Below are positions 49,774 to 58,630 of a stretch of 64,000 nt of DNA, in pieces. Positions within the stretch are counted from its first letter, which is position 1, and each line of letters opens with the position of its first letter. The stretch is from the NCBI RefSeq assembly GCF_011022235.1, contig NZ_JAAIYP010000036.1, positions 62,001-126,000 of the forward strand. The letters run 5' to 3'. The notes below the pieces were generated by a model. That model worked only from the letters and a program-made list of their open reading frames with translations. It did no database searches and was not told the DNA's origin. Source of the stretch: Magnetospirillum aberrantis SpK. Its GTDB lineage: Bacteria > Pseudomonadota > Alphaproteobacteria > Rhodospirillales > Magnetospirillaceae. A program made the position numbers and the translations under genes.

Positions 49774-50843
49774 GCGATTCCCTTCCCGTCACCGTGTTGA
49801 CCGGCTTTCTTGGCTCGGGCAAGACCACGCTTTTGAACCATCTGCTCTCCCATCCCGACATGGGCGAGACGGCGGTGCTGATCAACGAGTTCGGCGCCGT
49901 CGGCCTGGACCATCTGTTGGTCCAGCATGTGGCCGAAGACATCGTGCTGCTGCAATCGGGGTGCCTGTGCTGCACCGTGCGCGGCGACATGGTCAACGCC
50001 CTGCGCGACCTGTTCCTGAAGCGGGTCAAGGGCGAGGTGCCGGAATTCACCCGCGTGGTCATCGAAACCACCGGTCTGGCCGATCCTGCGCCGATCATCC
50101 ACACGTTGATGACCGACCCGCTGTTGTCCAGCCGCTATCGCCTGGACGGCATCGTCACCACCATCGACGCGGCCAACGGTGCGGCCACCCTGGACAACCA
50201 CGACGAGGCGGTCAAGCAAGCCGCGATGGCCGACCGTTTGCTGCTGACCAAGACCGACATCGCCGACTATACCGCGGTCGAGGTGCTGCACGCCCGGTTG
50301 CGCGGCTTGAATCCCGCCGCCCCGCTGATCCGGGTGGTGAACGGCGCGGTCGAACCCAAGGACATCCTGGACGCCGGCCTGTTCAACGACACCGACAAGA
50401 TTCCCGACGTGCACAAATGGCTGAATGCCGAAGCCTATGCCGACCTGCGACGCGAACGCGACCGCAAGATGGGGCTTGATCCCGACGACCATAGCCACCA
50501 CCACCACGACATCAACCGCCACGATTCCCGCGTTCAGGCCTTTGTCTTCACCCGCGACGAAGCCGTCAGTTGGCCGGCCCTGGCCTTCGCCCTGGAGTTG
50601 TTGATCTCCCAACGCGGCGAGAACCTGTTGCGCATCAAGGGCATCGTCAACGCCCGGGAAAGCGCCCAGCCTTTGGCCATCCACGGCGTGCAGCACGTCT
50701 TCCATCCGCCGGCACCGTTGCCCGGCTGGCCCGACGACGATCACAGCACCCGCATCGTCTTCATCACCCGCGACCTCGACCGCGCGGTGATCGGCGAAAT
50801 GCTGGACGGCGTCTTGGGAATCGCCGACGAAAAGGGCCTCTGA
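49770..50843 (+). CDS. CobW/COG0523-family GTPase, probable zinc chaperone
   Basis: 357 aa. G1 [15 protein letters not shown], the metal-binding GCLCCTV (CxCC), and TKTD-type base specificity ([10 protein letters not shown]). A His-rich stretch [14 protein letters not shown] lies at about 233-246, followed by the CobW C-terminal domain. Members close to Zur sites are thought to insert zinc into client enzymes under starvation (ZagA/ZNG1 type). Here the client could be the zinc enzyme HisI encoded directly upstream, with which it overlaps by 4 bp. The client assignment is an inference. Confidence 0.88.
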   Translation: MSDSLPVTVLTGFLGSGKTTLLNHLLSHPDMGETAVLINEFGAVGLDHLLVQHVAEDIVLLQSGCLCCTVRGDMVNALRDLFLKRVKGEVPEFTRVVIETTGLADPAPIIHTLMTDPLLSSRYRLDGIVTTIDAANGAATLDNHDEAVKQAAMADRLLLTKTDIADYTAVEVLHARLRGLNPAAPLIRVVNGAVEPKDILDAGLFNDTDKIPDVHKWLNAEAYADLRRERDRKMGLDPDDHSHHHHDINRHDSRVQAFVFTRDEAVSWPALAFALELLISQRGENLLRIKGIVNARESAQPLAIHGVQHVFHPPAPLPGWPDDDHSTRIVFITRDLDRAVIGEMLDGVLGIADEKGL

Positions 50844-50871
50844 AAAAACTGCGAACCAATCTTAGAATGTT

Positions 50872-50900
50872 TTGACAAAGACAGCGCTGGCCGCTATGAT
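50872..50900 (+). promoter_or_regulatory. Near-consensus sigma-70 promoter
   Basis: TTGACA at 50872-50877, a 17-bp spacer and TATGAT at 50895-50900. It lies 29 bp after the cobW stop and drives the short terminated unit that follows, which contains no ORF. Confidence 0.85.
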
Positions 50901-50906
50901 CGGCTC

Positions 50907-51003
50907 CAGATGTTGACCTTACCCCTAAGGTCAGCCTCCCTCTCTAAGATCGATACACCTCCCGACCGCTCGCCTCCCCCCCTTGGCGAGCGGTCACTTT
51001 TTT
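50907..51003 (+). ncRNA. Candidate small RNA, about 97 nt, with CCUCCC motifs
   Basis: The unit starts about 7 nt past a near-consensus promoter and ends in a strong intrinsic terminator. It folds as a first hairpin TGACCTTA-CCCC-TAAGGTCA (50914-50933), a single-stranded C/U-rich linker (CAGCCTCCCTCTCTAAG, ACACCTCCC) and the terminator hairpin, whose loop is also TCCCCCCCTT. Repeated CCTCCC matches the anti-Shine-Dalgarno type motif of alphaproteobacterial small RNAs such as the CcsR/cuckoo family. No ORF with a ribosome site is present. The exact 5' end is inferred. Confidence 0.75.
50964..51003 (+). terminator. Intrinsic terminator of the small RNA
   Basis: 11-bp perfect GC-rich stem GACCGCTCGCC/GGCGAGCGGTC with a 10-nt loop, followed by AC and six T residues at 50998-51003. 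Confidence 0.93.
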
Positions 51004-51096
51004 GTATGCATTACCAATAAATGCGCTTCATTGACATTATTTCGCGCTGAGGTTTAGTATCATTCATCAAAACGAGAATCGAGGATGGGGGGCACG

Positions 51097-51291
51097 ATGA
51101 CGGTGATGGAATCTCGCTGTCTTACCTCGCAAGTGGAAGAAAGCGAAAGCGACACCGAAAGCGCCCACGATCAGGTGGTGGCCATGCTGCGTTGCGCGGG
51201 ACAATTGGGCTGCGCCCAGGCGGTCACCTGTTCCGACGACGCCATGCAGCGCTTGCGCCGGCTGATCGGCCGCCCTGTTTCCAAAATATGA
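51097..51291 (+). CDS. Small unrecognised protein
   Basis: 64 aa from an ATG with GGGGGG upstream; an in-frame ATG four codons earlier is possible. The sequence is MTVMESRCLTSQVEESESD, then a helical part (DQVVAMLRCAGQLGCAQAV) and a short basic end. It has three cysteines and no recognisable domain. It lies downstream of the small-RNA terminator and upstream of the UgpB-like gene. A weak inverted repeat (CCCTGTT/AACAGGG) overlaps its end. Confidence 0.45.
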   Translation: MTVMESRCLTSQVEESESDTESAHDQVVAMLRCAGQLGCAQAVTCSDDAMQRLRRLIGRPVSKI

Positions 51292-51402
51292 CAGAACAGG
51301 GATAATACTTTTCAACTATTGATGAGGGACCCCGTACCATCCTATTGAAAAGGGGGACCGGTTCCGCCGGATTTCCGCGTTTTCTCGGGGGAGGAAAACC
51401 GA

Positions 51403-52719
51403 ATGTCGCGCCGGGTCGTCGCAGCGATTGTCGCCATGCTGACGTGGATCGTTGCGACCGTGCCGGCCCACGCCGCGACGGAATTGATCCTGTGGCACGC
51501 CATGCCCGGCAAGCTGGGACGATGGATCGAGGATCTGGCCCAAGGCTTCAATGCCCGTCAAACCGATTATGTGGTCGTGCCGGTTTATAAGGGCAGCTAT
51601 CCCGACACCATGGAAGCTGGACTTGCCGCCGCCCGTGCCGGCAAGCCGCCGCACATGCTTCAGGTGTTCGAGGTCGGGACCGCCACCATGATGGCGGCAA
51701 AGGGGGTGATCCGCCCGGTGCACCAGGTGATGGAGACGCTGGAACATCCGTTCGACGAACATGCCTACATGCCGGCGGTGACCCTTTACTACTCGAGCCA
51801 GGACGGCCACCTGCTGTCCATGCCGCTGAACAGTTCGACCCCGGTTCTGTTCTATGACCGCGCGGCTTTCGCCCGTGTCGGCCTTGATCCCGACAACCCG
51901 CCCAAGACATGGCCCGAATTGGAACAGGCCGCCCGCACCTTGATGAAGGCCGGCGCCACCTGCGGCTTCACCAGCCAATGGCAGTCATGGATACAGCTAG
52001 AGAACCTGTCGGCGTGGCACGACATTCCGTTTGCCAGCAAACAGAACGGTATCGCCGGCTATGATATCGAACTCAAATTCAACAGCCCGTTCCACGTCCA
52101 GCACATCGAACGGCTAGCGGCGTGGGCCCGCGAGCGCATCTTCGTTCCCCAGGGCCACCGCGACGAGGCGTTGGCTAAGTTCACCAGCGGCGAATGCTTC
52201 ATGCTGTTCGCCAGTTCGGCCACCTTCGCCGAACTGAAAGGGGGCACGCCCGAGGATTTCGGCATCGGCATGTTGCCCTATTGGCCGGAAATCAAGTGGG
52301 CTCCGCGCAATTCGATCATCGGCGGCGCGACCCTGTGGGTGATGAACGGACACGCCGAGGGCGATTACAAGGGCATCGCCCGCTTCTTCGAATATCTGTC
52401 CGAACCCGAGGTCCAGGCGGCCTCGCACCAGCGCACCGGCTACCTTCCCATCACCCGCGAGGCCTATTCCCTGTCGCGGCGCCAGGGCTTCTACAAGACC
52501 AGCCCCGACAGCGAGATCGCCATCAAACAGATCACCCTGCATCGCCCCACCGAACATTCCCGCGGCGTGCGGCTGGGCGACTTCACCAAAATCCGCGACG
52601 TCATCGACGAGGAACTGGATTCCGTCTGGGCGGGACGCAAGGACGCCCGCACCGCCCTTGACGACGCGGTACGGCGCGGCAACGAGATCCTGCGCCAGTT
52701 CAACCGGCGACAGAAATAG
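51403..52719 (+). CDS. Orphan UgpB-like solute-binding protein
   Basis: 438 aa, the same length as E. coli UgpB. Signal peptide RRVVAAIVAMLTWIVATVPAHA. Family features are ELILWHAMPGKLGRWIEDLA, FNSSTPVL-type MPLNSSTPVLFYDRAAF, and the late GGATLWVMNGHAEGDYKGIA with GYLPITREAY. It would bind glycerol-3-phosphate or a glycerophosphodiester in the periplasm. No UgpA, UgpE or UgpC gene is adjacent; neighbours are a small gene and a convergent hydrolase. It may work with a transporter encoded elsewhere or as a sensor. Confidence 0.88.
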   Translation: MSRRVVAAIVAMLTWIVATVPAHAATELILWHAMPGKLGRWIEDLAQGFNARQTDYVVVPVYKGSYPDTMEAGLAAARAGKPPHMLQVFEVGTATMMAAKGVIRPVHQVMETLEHPFDEHAYMPAVTLYYSSQDGHLLSMPLNSSTPVLFYDRAAFARVGLDPDNPPKTWPELEQAARTLMKAGATCGFTSQWQSWIQLENLSAWHDIPFASKQNGIAGYDIELKFNSPFHVQHIERLAAWARERIFVPQGHRDEALAKFTSGECFMLFASSATFAELKGGTPEDFGIGMLPYWPEIKWAPRNSIIGGATLWVMNGHAEGDYKGIARFFEYLSEPEVQAASHQRTGYLPITREAYSLSRRQGFYKTSPDSEIAIKQITLHRPTEHSRGVRLGDFTKIRDVIDEELDSVWAGRKDARTALDDAVRRGNEILRQFNRRQK

Positions 52720-52728
52720 CCACGGCCA

Positions 52729-53493
52729 TCACGCCAGGAACAGCTCGACCGCCGACATGAATTCGATCGGCCGGTCGGCGTGCACCCAATGGCCCGCCCC
52801 GTCCACCGAATGGAAACGCGCCCCCGGAAACAGCGCCATGACCAGATCCTCGTGCGCCGGCAGGACATAGTCGGATTCCGAACCGTGCAGGAACAGCGCG
52901 GGACCGTCGTAATGGACGCCATCGGGAAAATGGGGAAAGGCCAGGATATCGTCCATGGCCGCCCCCAGGGTCGCCAGATTGGCCCGCCAACGATAGCCAC
53001 CCGCGCCACCTTCCAGATTTTGCATCAGAAAGGCCCTGACGCGGGGATCGGGAATGGTGGCGGCCATCGCCTCCTCGACGTCGCCGCGCCGTTGCGCCGT
53101 CGCCAGGGGGGCCGCGCGCATCGCCTTGATGTAGGGGGCGAAAGTGTGGGTGTAGGAAACCGGGGCGATGTCCACCACCACCAGTTTCTCCACCAGTTCC
53201 GGTCGCGTCAGCGCCAGCGTCATCGCCGCCTTGCCGCCCATGGAATGCCCGAGCACCGCCGCCGGCCCGCCCACATGGCGTTCGATGAATGCCGCCACCT
53301 CGCGCGCCATGAACGGATAGTCCATGGTTTCGCTCCACGAACTGGCGCCATGGTTGGGCAGGTCCAGCGCCATCACCCGATGGTCGATGCCGAACCGGGC
53401 GGCGATGCCGCCCCAATTGCGCGAAGACCCCAAAAGACCATGCAGGATGATCAGCGGTTTGCCGGTGCCGGTTTCGATGACATGCAATTCCAT
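52729..53493 (-). CDS. Alpha/beta hydrolase (YbfF-like esterase)
   Basis: 254 aa. Oxyanion segment IILHGLLGSSRNW, nucleophile elbow LGHSMGGKAAMTL (Ser in GHSMGG), acid around LFLHGSESDYVLP and catalytic His in GAGHWVHADRP. No signal peptide, so cytoplasmic. Closest in style to YbfF/ABHD11-type acyl esterases. It ends 9 bp from the convergent ugpB-like gene. Confidence 0.88.
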   Translation of the reverse strand: MELHVIETGTGKPLIILHGLLGSSRNWGGIAARFGIDHRVMALDLPNHGASSWSETMDYPFMAREVAAFIERHVGGPAAVLGHSMGGKAAMTLALTRPELVEKLVVVDIAPVSYTHTFAPYIKAMRAAPLATAQRRGDVEEAMAATIPDPRVRAFLMQNLEGGAGGYRWRANLATLGAAMDDILAFPHFPDGVHYDGPALFLHGSESDYVLPAHEDLVMALFPGARFHSVDGAGHWVHADRPIEFMSAVELFLA

Positions 53494-53696
53494 GACGGTC
53501 CCGCGACTGGTGAAAGCGGTTATCTATCGTCCGCGCCATCTGGATACAAGACCCAGGCGCTTTTTTACGGACCGCGGACAAAAACCGGGCGGAAAATATT
53601 TTTGCATCTGGCGCGCAGGGAACGGGCGGCCGGCGCGTTCTACCATACGGGACACAGGATGTGTCCCTCAGGCACCGCAGCAGAAAGGCTCGCGCC

Positions 53697-54446
53697 ATGA
53701 TCTCCAGTCTTGGATCATATGGGGCCAGCGACGCCGCCCAATGGCGGCAGCAGATGTTCAACAAGACCGATGCCAACGGCGATTCCTCGCTCAGCAAGGA
53801 CGAGTTGTTGGCGGCTCTTGAAGACGCCCCGAAAGGCAAGGACGGCGAAGATGCCTCGGCCATGGCCGAGAAAATGTTCGCCGACATGGACACCGACCAG
53901 GACGGCACCATCAGCCAGTCCGAATATTCTTCTTTCCAGCCGAAGTTCGATTCCAGCACCGCCAGCACCTTGCTGTCGGCGCAGGAAGAACCGCCGGAGC
54001 GCCCCTCGGCCGAGGACATGATGGCCGAGACCGACGCCGATGGCGACGGCGTCATCAGCAAGGACGAACTGGCCACCGTGCTGCAACAGCACGCGCAGAA
54101 CGGCCAGGGCGGACCGTCCGTGGACGAGATGTTCTCGGACATGGACAGCGACGGCGACGGCTCGGTCAGCATGGAAGAGCTGACGGCTTTTGCCGACAAG
54201 GCCCCGTCCGGCCCGCCGCCGGGTGGCGCCGCTCCCACCGGTGGCGCTCAAGCCGCCGGCGGCGCCTCCTCCACGTCGGAAGAGGACGACGAGGAAGACT
54301 ACGACCCGCTCGACACCAACAAGGATGGCGTGGTGTCGCTGAGCGAGCGGATGGCGGCGTCCGAGGAAAACTCGGCGACCACCGGCAAGCTCGCCAGTTC
54401 CACCCTGGCCACGTTGTTGGCCAGCGTGAACGAGGTCGCGGCCTGA
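53697..54446 (+). CDS. Five-EF-hand calcium-binding protein A
   Basis: 249 aa from the ATG with GAAAGG upstream. Five EF loops are readable: DANGDSSLSKDE, DTDQDGTISQSE, DADGDGVISKDE, DSDGDGSVSMEE and DTNKDGVVSLSE, all with Asp at 1, 3 and 5 or equivalent and an acidic residue at 12. A Gly/Pro/Ala linker (APSGPPPGGAAPTGGAQAAG) separates loops four and five. There is no classical signal peptide, but the MISSLGSYGASDAAQW start recalls the calmodulin-like secreted family annotated as XopAW-like. It may be exported by a non-Sec route or serve as a calcium buffer; that is unknown. Confidence 0.85.
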   Translation: MISSLGSYGASDAAQWRQQMFNKTDANGDSSLSKDELLAALEDAPKGKDGEDASAMAEKMFADMDTDQDGTISQSEYSSFQPKFDSSTASTLLSAQEEPPERPSAEDMMAETDADGDGVISKDELATVLQQHAQNGQGGPSVDEMFSDMDSDGDGSVSMEELTAFADKAPSGPPPGGAAPTGGAQAAGGASSTSEEDDEEDYDPLDTNKDGVVSLSERMAASEENSATTGKLASSTLATLLASVNEVAA

Positions 54447-54453
54447 TCGGGCC

Positions 54454-54485
54454 GGCGTGGACGGGGTCCCCCACTCGTCCACGCC
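54454..54485 (+). terminator. Hairpin after EF-hand gene A
   Basis: 10-bp stem GGCGTGGACG/CGTCCACGCC with a 12-nt loop, 7 bp past the stop. No T-run follows, so termination efficiency is uncertain. Confidence 0.5.
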
Positions 54486-54606
54486 GAACCCCGCCCGTTC
54501 CTGCGTCTCGCCACGTAAAATATTCCAAGCCTGAACCGGGCGATTTTTCCGTAGCAACCATGTTCCGCCACGCGCGGGACCGACCAGCAACGGAAAGGCA
54601 CCCGCC

Positions 54607-55470
54607 ATGGTATCCAGCGTCACATCTTCGGGCAGTTCCATCGCCCAGATGTTGCAGATGCTCGCCCAGGCGAACAGCAGCAACAGCACAAGCAGTGCAT
54701 CGTCAAGCACCGACAGCAGCCAACAGACGTCGCAGACGCAACAGCTGTTCTCGTCTCTCGACAGCGACAGCAGCGGTTCGATCAGCACATCCGAGTTTTC
54801 CTCGTTCACCAGCCGGTTCGACACCGACACCGGCTCGTCCCTGTTGTCGGCCCAGGAAACCGCCAGCAGCGACGAAGACCTGTTTTCCTCGCTCGACAGC
54901 GACGGCGACGGCGAGTTGTCGGAAAGCGAGTTGAGCGCCATGCAGCCGCCCCCACCGCCTTCGGGCGAAGGCAACGGTGACGGTGGCCTCGTGGAAGAAC
55001 TGTTCAGCAGCATCGACGCCGACAGCAGCGGCAGCATCGACCTCGACGAATTGACCGCCGCCCTGGGCGACGATTCCGAAACCGACGCGGATTCGCTTTA
55101 CAGCGAGCTCGATTCCGATGGCGACGGTTCGGTCAGCGAAAGCGAACTGGCCTCGGCCATGCCGCCTCCGCCACCACCGCCCGCCGCTTCCAGCGCCGAC
55201 AGCAGCACGGTGGCAGCCACCACCTCGGCCGACAACACATCGACCGACAGTTCGACGACAAGCGGCTCGACAGCGGCGGCATCCTCGGGCGGCGGTTCGT
55301 CCTCGGCCAGCAGCGAAAGCTACGACCCGCTCGACACCAACCAGGACGGCACCGTGTCGCAAGAGGAACTACAGGCGGCACGCGGCCAGCAGTACCAGCC
55401 GACGCCGACCACCGGCAACTTGTCGGCCGGCACCCTGTCCAGCCTTCTGGGCGTCCAGATGGCCGCCTAA
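54607..55470 (+). CDS. Five-EF-hand calcium-binding protein B (tandem paralogue)
   Basis: 287 aa. Same plan as the upstream gene: a Ser-rich N-terminus (VSSVTSSGSSIAQMLQML), EF loops DSDSSGSISTSE, DSDGDGELSESE, DADSSGSIDLDE, DSDGDGSVSESE and DTNQDGTVSQEE, and a very Ser/Ala-rich linker before the last loop (SADSSTVAATTSADNTSTDS). The shared LSAQE and Y-D-P-L-D-T-N blocks and the LSAGTLSSLLG end show that it arose by duplication with protein A. The linker is far more Ser/Thr-rich here, so this copy has diverged. It has no signal peptide. Confidence 0.85.
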   Translation: MVSSVTSSGSSIAQMLQMLAQANSSNSTSSASSSTDSSQQTSQTQQLFSSLDSDSSGSISTSEFSSFTSRFDTDTGSSLLSAQETASSDEDLFSSLDSDGDGELSESELSAMQPPPPPSGEGNGDGGLVEELFSSIDADSSGSIDLDELTAALGDDSETDADSLYSELDSDGDGSVSESELASAMPPPPPPPAASSADSSTVAATTSADNTSTDSSTTSGSTAAASSGGGSSSASSESYDPLDTNQDGTVSQEELQAARGQQYQPTPTTGNLSAGTLSSLLGVQMAA

Positions 55471-55526
55471 GGGGGCAGAGCAAGTTGCTCCTGCGCCTGC
55501 TCGGCGAGGGAACATGATGAACCTTG

Positions 55527-55557
55527 GATCGGGATGCCCATTTCGGGCATCCCGATC
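55527..55557. terminator. Bidirectional hairpin between EF-hand B and aapP
   Basis: 13-bp perfect stem GATCGGGATGCCC/GGGCATCCCGATC with a 5-nt loop between convergent genes; it touches the aapP stop codon. No strong T-run on either strand. Confidence 0.65.
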
Positions 55558-56300
55558 TAATGCCCGATGATCTGCCCCAGAAACTGGCGCGTGCGCTCGT
55601 TCCTGGGGTCGGCGAAGAATTGGGTGGGCGGCGCCGTCTCGACGATCCGGCCTTCATCCATGAACACCATGGTATCGGCCACCGCACGGGCGAACCCCAT
55701 TTCATGGGTGACGCAGATCATGGTCATGCCGTCCTCGGCCAGGCCGATCATCACGTCCAGCACTTCCTTGACCATTTCGGGGTCCAAGGCCGACGTCGGC
55801 TCGTCGAACAGCATGATCGACGGTTTCATGCACAACGAGCGGGCGATGGCCACACGCTGTTGCTGGCCGCCCGACAACTGGCCGGGATATTTGTTCGCCT
55901 GCTCGGGAATGTGCACCCGCTCCAGGTAATGCATGGCCAGTTCCTCGGCCTCGGCCTTGGGAACGTGTTTCACCCACAGCGGCGCCAGCGTCAGGTTTTC
56001 CAGCACCGTCAGGTGGGGAAACAGGTTGAAGCTCTGGAACACCATGCCGACATCCTTGCGGATCGTCTCGATCGCCTTGACGTCGTCGCCCAGTTCGACG
56101 CCGCCCACGACGATGCGGCCGGCCTGATGCACCTCGAGCCGGTTGATGCAGCGGATCATGGTCGACTTGCCCGATCCCGAGGGACCGCACACCACCACCT
56201 TCTCGCCCTTGCCCACCGACAACGACAGGTCTTTCAGCACATGGAACGCCCCGTACCATTTCTGGACGTCGATCAGTTCCACCACCGGCGCCTCGGCCAT
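55557..56300 (-). CDS. aapP: General L-amino-acid ABC transporter ATPase
   Basis: 247 aa from the ATG at 56300; the open frame continues upstream into aapM but is not used. Walker A CGPSGSGKSTMIRCI, signature LSGGQQQRVAIARSL, Walker B IMLFDEPTSALDPEM and H-loop CVTHEMGF. GlnQ/AapP class. It powers the AapJQMP importer with the two permeases encoded upstream. Confidence 0.95.
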   Translation of the reverse strand: MAEAPVVELIDVQKWYGAFHVLKDLSLSVGKGEKVVVCGPSGSGKSTMIRCINRLEVHQAGRIVVGGVELGDDVKAIETIRKDVGMVFQSFNLFPHLTVLENLTLAPLWVKHVPKAEAEELAMHYLERVHIPEQANKYPGQLSGGQQQRVAIARSLCMKPSIMLFDEPTSALDPEMVKEVLDVMIGLAEDGMTMICVTHEMGFARAVADTMVFMDEGRIVETAPPTQFFADPRNERTRQFLGQIIGH

Positions 56301-56308
56301 TCCCCCTC

Positions 56309-57448
56309 CTAACGTTTCTGGCCGGTGGCGAGCTGATGCTCGAGCCACTGGCTGTATCGGGACATGAAGAAGCAAAAGGACCAATAGACCAAGGCGGCGG
56401 CCACATAGCCCTCGACGAAAAAGGGGCGCCATTCGGGATCGGCCAGCGCCGCCTTGGTGGCGGCCAACAGGTCGTAAAGCCCGACGATGGTCACCAGCGA
56501 GGTGTCCTTGAAGCAACTGATGAACTGGTTGACGATGGGCGGAATCACCAGCCGCAACGCCTGCGGCAGCACGATCAGCCGCATCTTGCGCCAATAGGAC
56601 AGGCCCAGCGCGTCGGCCGCCTCTTCCTGACCACGCGGCACCGCCTGAAGACCGCCGCGCACCGCCTCGGCCAGATAGGCGGCGGTGAACAGAACCATGC
56701 CGACCAGCGCCCGCAACAGTTTGTCGATGGTGACGCCCTCGGGCAGGAACAGCGGGAACATGACGGACGCCATGAACAGCACGCTGACCAGCGGGATGCC
56801 GCGCACCAGTTCGATATAGGCGACGCTGAACGCCCGGATGACCGGCAGTTCCGAACGCCGGCCCAAGGCCAGGACGATGGACAGCGGAAAGGCCAGGGCG
56901 ATGCCCAGCACCGCCAGCGCCAGAGTCAGCGGCAAACCGCCCCACATGTCGGTTTCGACGTAAGGCATGCCCAGCACGCCGCCCCACATCAACAGGGCGA
57001 TGACGGCGAAACCGGCCAACCACGCCCACAACAGCCACGGCCGCCAAAAGGCGCGGACCGCGCTGGTCGCCAACAGCGTCACCAAGATGGCGGTGGCCAG
57101 CAACGGCCGCCAATGCTGGTCATAGGGATAGACGCCGAACAGCATCAGCCGGTGGCGTTCGCCGACCAGCGCCCAGCACGCCCCCTCGGCCTGACGGCAG
57201 GCGGCGCCGTCGCCGCCCCATTGGGCGTGCACCAAGGCCCAGGACAAGAACGGCGGCACCACTTCCCACAGCAACGCCAACGCCAGCAAGGTCATGACGG
57301 TGTTGGGCACCGAACCGAACAGGTTCTCGCGCGCCCAGCCCAACAGACGCGGCGGCCCCGGCGGTTGCAACGAGACGGCGCTCGGTTCCTCGACGTCGGC
57401 GGCGGCGACGCCCGTGGCGGAATGGTCGTGCGGCTGGCGGTCGATCAT
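56309..57448 (-). CDS. aapM: Amino-acid ABC transporter permease AapM
   Basis: 379 aa, longer than typical HisM permeases, as expected for AapM. Multiple membrane helices are visible (VMTLLALALLWEVVPPFLSW; LLWAWLAGFAVIALLMWGGV). The HisMQ permease signature is VAYIELVRGIPLVSVLF with an EAVRGGLQAVPRGQEEAADA loop near the C-terminus. It overlaps aapQ by 4 bp. A periplasmic loop near residues 75-100 with two cysteines (CRQAEGACWALVGERHR) is notable. Confidence 0.93.
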   Translation of the reverse strand: MIDRQPHDHSATGVAAADVEEPSAVSLQPPGPPRLLGWARENLFGSVPNTVMTLLALALLWEVVPPFLSWALVHAQWGGDGAACRQAEGACWALVGERHRLMLFGVYPYDQHWRPLLATAILVTLLATSAVRAFWRPWLLWAWLAGFAVIALLMWGGVLGMPYVETDMWGGLPLTLALAVLGIALAFPLSIVLALGRRSELPVIRAFSVAYIELVRGIPLVSVLFMASVMFPLFLPEGVTIDKLLRALVGMVLFTAAYLAEAVRGGLQAVPRGQEEAADALGLSYWRKMRLIVLPQALRLVIPPIVNQFISCFKDTSLVTIVGLYDLLAATKAALADPEWRPFFVEGYVAAALVYWSFCFFMSRYSQWLEHQLATGQKR

Positions 57449-58596
57449 CGCGTCACCAGCGCCACACGCTCGTTATACCAGTTCATCAGCAGCGACAGCG
57501 CCAAACTGATGGTCAGGAACGCAGCCATCACCACGCCGACCCCTTCCACCGCCTGGCCGGTCTGGTTGATGGTGGTGTTGGCGACGCTGACCAGATCGGG
57601 ATAGCCGATGGCCACCGCCAGCGACGAATTCTTGGTGAGGTTGAGGTATTGGCTGCTGAGCGGCGGAATGATCACCCGCAACGCCTGCGGCAGCACGATC
57701 AGCCGCAAGGTCTTGGCCCGCGACAACCCCAACGCCTGCGCCGCCTCGGTTTGTCCCGCCGGCACCGCCAGGATGCCCGAACGGACGATTTCGGCGATGA
57801 AGGCGGCGGTATAGACCGACAGCCCGGCCAGCAACGCGGCGAATTCCGGGCTGAGCGCGCCGCCACCGACGAAGTTGAAGCCGCGCAATTGCGGCACGTT
57901 CCACACCAGCGGCGCGCCGCCGGCCACGAACACCAGCGCGGGCAGCCCCAGCACCAGCGCGATCCCGGTCAGCACCCACGGAAACGGCCGGCCCGAACGG
58001 GCATGGCGTCCCAGCGCCCAGCGCCTGACACCCCACGCCGCCAGCAATCCCACCGCCAACGCCAAAGCCAACCATGGATAAAGCGGGTGAGATTCCGGCA
58101 GCGGCACCTTGAGGCCACGGTTGGACAAGAATATTCCGGGCACCGGATTGAGCGCCTGACGGGGCCCCGGCAAGGCGGTGACCAGCCCGTACCACACGAA
58201 CAACTGCAACAGCAGCGGGATGTTGCGCACGCCTTCGACATAAAGCGTCGCCAGCCGCGCCACCAGCCAGTTGCCGGACAGCCGGGAGATACCCACCACC
58301 AGACCGATGACCGTGGCGGCCGCGATCCCCAGCACCGACACCTGCAAGGTGTTGAGCAACCCGACGGCCAGGGCATGCAGATAGGAATCGGCCGGGGAAT
58401 AGGCGATCAGGCTTTCGCCGATGCCGAACCCGGCCTCGCGCTCCAGGAAGTCCAGCCCGGTGGCGATGCCGCGCGCCTCCAGGTTGACCAGGGTGTTGCG
58501 CACCAGATACCAGCCGACCGCCAGCACCACCAGCACCACCAGCACCTGATAGACGATGCCGCGGAAGCGGGCGCTGTTGAGCAGCGACCGCTTCAC
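57445..58596 (-). CDS. aapQ: Amino-acid ABC transporter permease AapQ
   Basis: 383 aa if translation starts at the GTG with AAGGG upstream (VKRSLLNSARFRGIVYQ). A GTG eight codons earlier is the alternative. Membrane helices begin QVLVVLVVLAVGWYLV. HisMQ motifs are TLYVEGVRNIPLLLQLFVWY and EIVRSGILAVPAGQTEAAQA. It pairs with AapM as the heterodimeric channel. Confidence 0.92.
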   Translation of the reverse strand: MKRSLLNSARFRGIVYQVLVVLVVLAVGWYLVRNTLVNLEARGIATGLDFLEREAGFGIGESLIAYSPADSYLHALAVGLLNTLQVSVLGIAAATVIGLVVGISRLSGNWLVARLATLYVEGVRNIPLLLQLFVWYGLVTALPGPRQALNPVPGIFLSNRGLKVPLPESHPLYPWLALALAVGLLAAWGVRRWALGRHARSGRPFPWVLTGIALVLGLPALVFVAGGAPLVWNVPQLRGFNFVGGGALSPEFAALLAGLSVYTAAFIAEIVRSGILAVPAGQTEAAQALGLSRAKTLRLIVLPQALRVIIPPLSSQYLNLTKNSSLAVAIGYPDLVSVANTTINQTGQAVEGVGVVMAAFLTISLALSLLMNWYNERVALVTR

Positions 58597-58630
58597 CACA
58601 TGCCCTTGGCCCACCGCCACCGGATGGAAC

